This document shows positions 7,601-10,733 of a stretch of DNA of 10,733 nt, piece by piece. Below the pieces are notes generated by a model that saw nothing but the letters and a program-made list of their open reading frames with translations, ran no database searches and had not been told where the DNA came from. Each line of letters starts with the position of its first letter. The first letter of the stretch is position 1. The DNA is from Porogramme epimiltina (taxonomy: Eukaryota > Basidiomycota > Agaricomycetes > Polyporales > Polyporaceae): assembly GCA_900155495.1 (NCBI GenBank), contig FTLJ01001421.1, positions 1 to 10,733 of the forward strand, read 5' to 3'. Both the position numbers and the translations under genes were made by a program.

Positions 7601-10600
7601 GGTTCCAAGTTCTGAGGCGAACGGCGGGCCCGGATGGTTATGTTCGAGGCGGGTGCGGGCTCGTTCAGGTCCATCGGAGGGGGCTGCTCGTGTGACGCGA
7701 CAATGGGGGCAGCCAAAGCCAAGGGAGAAGAAATCGACGACGGCGTCGAACAGCGCGTCTGGTAGGTGGTGCTCTGCTGCCAGTACGTCGGGATGGGAAT
7801 GGCGGAGGGAAGGCTTGACGGGCTCATCATCACAGAGGCATGTGGCGGCTCGCGACTTGAGCTGAAAGGGATCGGCGACGCGGACGCGAGCGGCGTCGGG
7901 TCTGACGACTGCTGGCCGGTGAACGCGTACTCCGACGTCGTGCTGGAGTGGTCGTCGTCCTGGCCGTCATCCTGCGCGCTGTCCTCCTGGCCGACTTCCG
8001 CGTCCTCATCCTCACCTTCACCCTCGCTCTCGCTGTCCTCCTCGTCCTCGTAGCACTGCAACGTCTGCTCGACCTTCTCTTCCCACTCCTGCCGGATCTT
8101 CTCCGAGTACTTGATCGTGTTCTGCATGCGCACGACGTTGTCGATCTTCTGGCGCATCAGCCGCTCCGCGTCCTCGATCAGCTGCGAGAGGGCCGCGTCC
8201 TCAATGGTCGGCTTGTTCCAGTGCCGGACCGACGACATCTTGCGCTCCGACGCAGGCGACAGCAACCGCTGCCGCTCGATCGGCTCCGTCGACTCGTCCT
8301 CCTTGAGCGCAGGGATCTGGACCTCCGCGGAGGTCTGGAGGATGTCCTCCAGCTGCTCGAGCACCTGCCGCTGCATCTTCTTCACGCTTATGCGCTTCAT
8401 CTTGAGCGGCGCCCGGAGGAGCTGCAGCGGCGACGAGCTCGGCGAGTTAGGCTGGAAGATCGGCATCCCGCGGTACTCGGGCACGGTCATCGGGGAGCTG
8501 CGGTCCATGGCCGTCTGCAGCTCGCGGATGGTGTTGCGCAGCTCGGCGATAGACTCGTTGCACTCCGCGATCTCGGCCTCCAGCCGGTGCACCTCGCTGC
8601 AGGTCTCGTTGTGCTTCTCGAAGTACCACTGCGGGACGTTGCACTCGCAAATGCGGCATAGTATCGGGGCCGTGTTGATAGGGCGTGCGAACGGGAATGG
8701 CGTCACGGGCTCGAGCGCGCTGCGGTCGCCGAAGCCTACCTGCGCAGGCTCCGCTGATCCTGGCTCGTCGCCAACATCACCGGTTTCGAGGAGTATGGAG
8801 GGCGGCGCTTGAATCACTTCGGGTTGGCCGACAGGGCGCGCGACCCACATGGAATGTGTCGGTCGGCCGTCCTCTCGGTCGATCATGAGCATACCGCTGC
8901 CCTCCATCCGCTGGTAGAGGTTCGTAGGCGAAGCGGAGTCGTCGCACGGAGATATTCGGAGCCTAAACTTGACTTCGACGGTGTGGGCATCATCCTCTTG
9001 CAGGCGCCGCGTCGCATCCCGGAAAACGTGCCAGTCCGCGGGAGCGAGAAGCTTCGAAACGCGCGTGCCAAAGTAATCCTCTGGGTCGGTACTGGACAGG
9101 AAATGTGAGCTAACCGCGCACGTATGTCACGATAAAACACCCACCCAATGACACTGTGCCAGGCGTAGTTGATCCAGATAAAGTGGTCGCCATCCAGACT
9201 AAGCTCCATCACGATATTCTGACTTTGAGCGGTCTCGGCTTGTAGCCGTAGGCGCTCCGTCGCAAGAACCCGCGCAGACTCGTTAGGCCCGTCAAACTTG
9301 ACCGAGGACGGCTTGGAGTGGTCCGAGTCCTTGTGTGTGACTGACGAGACGATCTCCTTTGTGGCCTCATCTCGCGAGCGTCGGTTGTTGCTGGTGGTGC
9401 GCGACATCCGTAGGCGGCCCTCGTCTTCCGGAGAGAGCTTGAGCGCGTTCTCTCCATCCGGACGTGCGGGCGCTGTCGCGGGAATCTCCTCCTCGGCGGG
9501 CTTCATGACAAACGTGAGCGGTTCCTCCTGCTCGTCGTCGTTGTCATCAAAGTTCCAGAACTGCTTCTCGGCCTCCCACCACTCGACGACCCGGCTCAGA
9601 CTCGCAATCGCGAGGAGCACTTGCACATACCAATTCCGACCGTGCCAATCTGGATGCTCGTCCCAAGCCTTGCCGATGTTCTGCACCCGCTGGACGAGCG
9701 TCTCGCAGACCTTGGGGTTCGCCGTGAGCTGGTTGATGGACATGTCGACGACGTCCGTGGCCACGGCGATGATCTCATAAAGCGTGGTCATGATCGGGTC
9801 CACGGGGTCGTCGACGAGAATGCGTGATGATCGGCGGCCGGGATTCGAGTCGCCATAACTCGATCGCGGGAGTGGGGAACGGGAACGGGATGTCGAACGG
9901 GAACTGTGACCGGAGCGGGGCGGGCGAACAGGGATGTGAATGGTGCGGGATAGCCGGCGTGAAGCTAAGCTTTGGCCGGACCACTGGCCGGAGCGCGAGG
10001 ACTCGCCTTGCCTGCGTGGGCTTACAGCCTCAGGCGGGGGCGTGGTTACTGATGAAGGGCTGGAGGTGCCGGTGGTGGGCGCGAGGACGCTAATAGATCG
10101 TTCCCGGGGTAATGTAGTATGCCGTCGAAGAGAAGAAGGGCTCGTGGACGACACGGACGCTGTGAGGAGTCCGGGAGAGGAGATCCGATGGGTCAGCGTG
10201 GGCTGCTTAGGACTGTCTTCGTCGAGAGACGCACGTTGTCGACTGTGCCCATGGCCCTCAGGTTCCGCCTCGTACCCCCCATCCGAGCTCACTTCGTCGA
10301 ACTGGAGTGCAGAGCGCAACTCCTGTGGCTGGAGGACGAAGGCCTCGCGGAGAGGCTCAACATCGCCCGCCTGGGACTCCCGATCACGCTCGCGCTCCAG
10401 CTCCCGCTGCTCGCGCTCCAGTTCCTGCTCGTGTTCGTTCTCGCGCAGCCGCTCCTCGAAGAAGGCCGTGATAGAGTTGGTGACGCGCTGGAGCTCCTTG
10501 TCGCACTCGGACTTGGCGGCCTTGAGACGACGTGTGACATGTCGCCTGACGAAGGGCATAGAGACCGTGTTGGAACCGGAGCCATAGGCGTTGGCTGCGC

Positions 10601-10703
10601 TGGAGGAGGTGCTCGCCTGAGGTTGGATGGGGTTGAGGACGGTTTCGGGGGAGAACACGAGGGGACTTGGCGGCTGTCTTCGAGGCAAGCTCGAGTCGGA
10701 CAT
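4631..10703 (-). CDS. RIM15: Rim15/Cek1/Greatwall-type AGC kinase with PAS domain, zinc finger and C-terminal receiver
   Basis: There are six exons: 10703-9145, 9091-7028, 6971-6419, 6358-5134, 5064-5026 and 4875-4631 (5685 nt, 1894 residues plus TGA). The introns are 53, 56, 60, 69 and 150 nt, all GT-AG. Domains in order: N-terminal coiled coil about 60-110; Ser/Pro-rich linker; helix-rich segment about 301-386; PAS about 496-607; C2HC zinc finger with C665, C668, H680 and C684, followed by a coiled coil; acidic run about 867-901; kinase 1085-1470 with glycine loop KGAFGSV, K1114, E1133, HRD 1207-1209, DFG 1227-1229 and APE 1376-1378; AGC tail to about 1505; disordered linker; receiver about 1757-1875 with E1763/D1764, D1808, S1839 and K1859. 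About 140 residues separate DFG from GTPDYLAPE, the split activation segment typical of the Rim15/Greatwall group. In yeast this kinase is held off by TORC1-Sch9 and PKA. When released, it phosphorylates the endosulfines Igo1/2, which inhibit PP2A-Cdc55 and drive quiescence; the same role is inferred here. The start is the ATG at 10703 (T at -3), but the frame stays open to the window edge, so a few more N-terminal residues or an upstream exon are possible. Confidence 0.95.
5026..5064 (-). other. 39-nt micro-exon carrying the receiver phosphoacceptor Asp
   Basis: This is exon 5 of the RIM15-like gene. It joins ...GDI to [12 protein letters not shown], giving residues 1801-1813, and contains D1808, the aspartate expected to receive phosphate. 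The acceptor is TTGACAG before 5064 and the donor is GTGAGT after 5026. The exon is required to rebuild the normal beta3 strand of the receiver fold, which supports the call. Both flanking introns are phase 1 and the exon is 13 codons long, so leaving it out keeps the frame. Confidence 0.85.
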
Positions 10704-10733
10704 GAAGGTGCCGTGAGTAGGCGGGGGGGAGGG

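Noticed and set aside
7948..8661. 237-codon Leu/Arg/Val-rich open frame on the plus strand, looking membrane-like at its start
   Set aside because: It is antisense to the acidic and coiled-coil part of the kinase gene. The hydrophobic run is the complement of Glu/Asp codons, not a real membrane segment.
1..10733. Search for a defence system, CRISPR array, transposon or viral remnant
   Set aside because: Apart from short low-complexity tracts, the window is explained by two conserved eukaryotic genes and ordinary intergenic DNA. No transposase, reverse transcriptase, long terminal repeat or spaced repeat array was seen.

Overview
The window looks like nuclear DNA of a basidiomycete fungus, most likely an Agaricomycete such as a polypore. 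The signs are GC-rich coding sequence, compact genes split by short GT-AG introns (mostly 53-87 nt, with CTAAC/CTGAC/CTTAT-type branch sites), and a PAS - zinc finger - AGC kinase - receiver protein of a type known only from fungi. The lineage is inferred from architecture and style, not from a database search. I see no mobile element, CRISPR array, tRNA or rRNA.

Layout: both genes are on the minus strand, in tandem. (1) Positions 1-1200 hold no convincing gene. They include the 3' flank of the second gene, a few small inverted repeats, a TTCC microsatellite and a palindromic E-box. (2) Positions 1201-3721 (minus, three exons, 791 codons) encode a proline-rich, largely disordered protein with three UIM-like motifs, a PPxY motif and SH3-type proline motifs. 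It ends in an ordered C-terminal domain of about 250 residues that I cannot name. (3) Positions 3722-4630 are the intergenic stretch: 3'UTR of the upstream gene, then promoter and leader of the UIM gene. It holds a PUF/UAUAUA element, an ATTAAA motif, a CCAAT pair and a 28-codon upstream ORF. (4) Positions 4631-10703 (minus, six exons, 1894 codons) encode a Rim15/Cek1/Greatwall-type kinase, essentially complete. Its start lies 30 bases from the window edge.

The Rim15-family kinase is the nutrient-responsive kinase that drives entry into quiescence through endosulfine phosphorylation and PP2A inhibition. The UIM/PPxY protein looks like an adaptor between ubiquitinated cargo and a NEDD4/Rsp5-type ligase. 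A functional link between the two is not shown by the sequence; they are separate transcription units about 0.9 kb apart.

This is mostly an ordinary conserved locus, not a new defence or mobile system. The observation most worth following is a 39-nt micro-exon that carries the receiver's phosphoacceptor aspartate. It is flanked by two phase-1 introns, so skipping it would leave the reading frame intact while removing the phosphorylation site.
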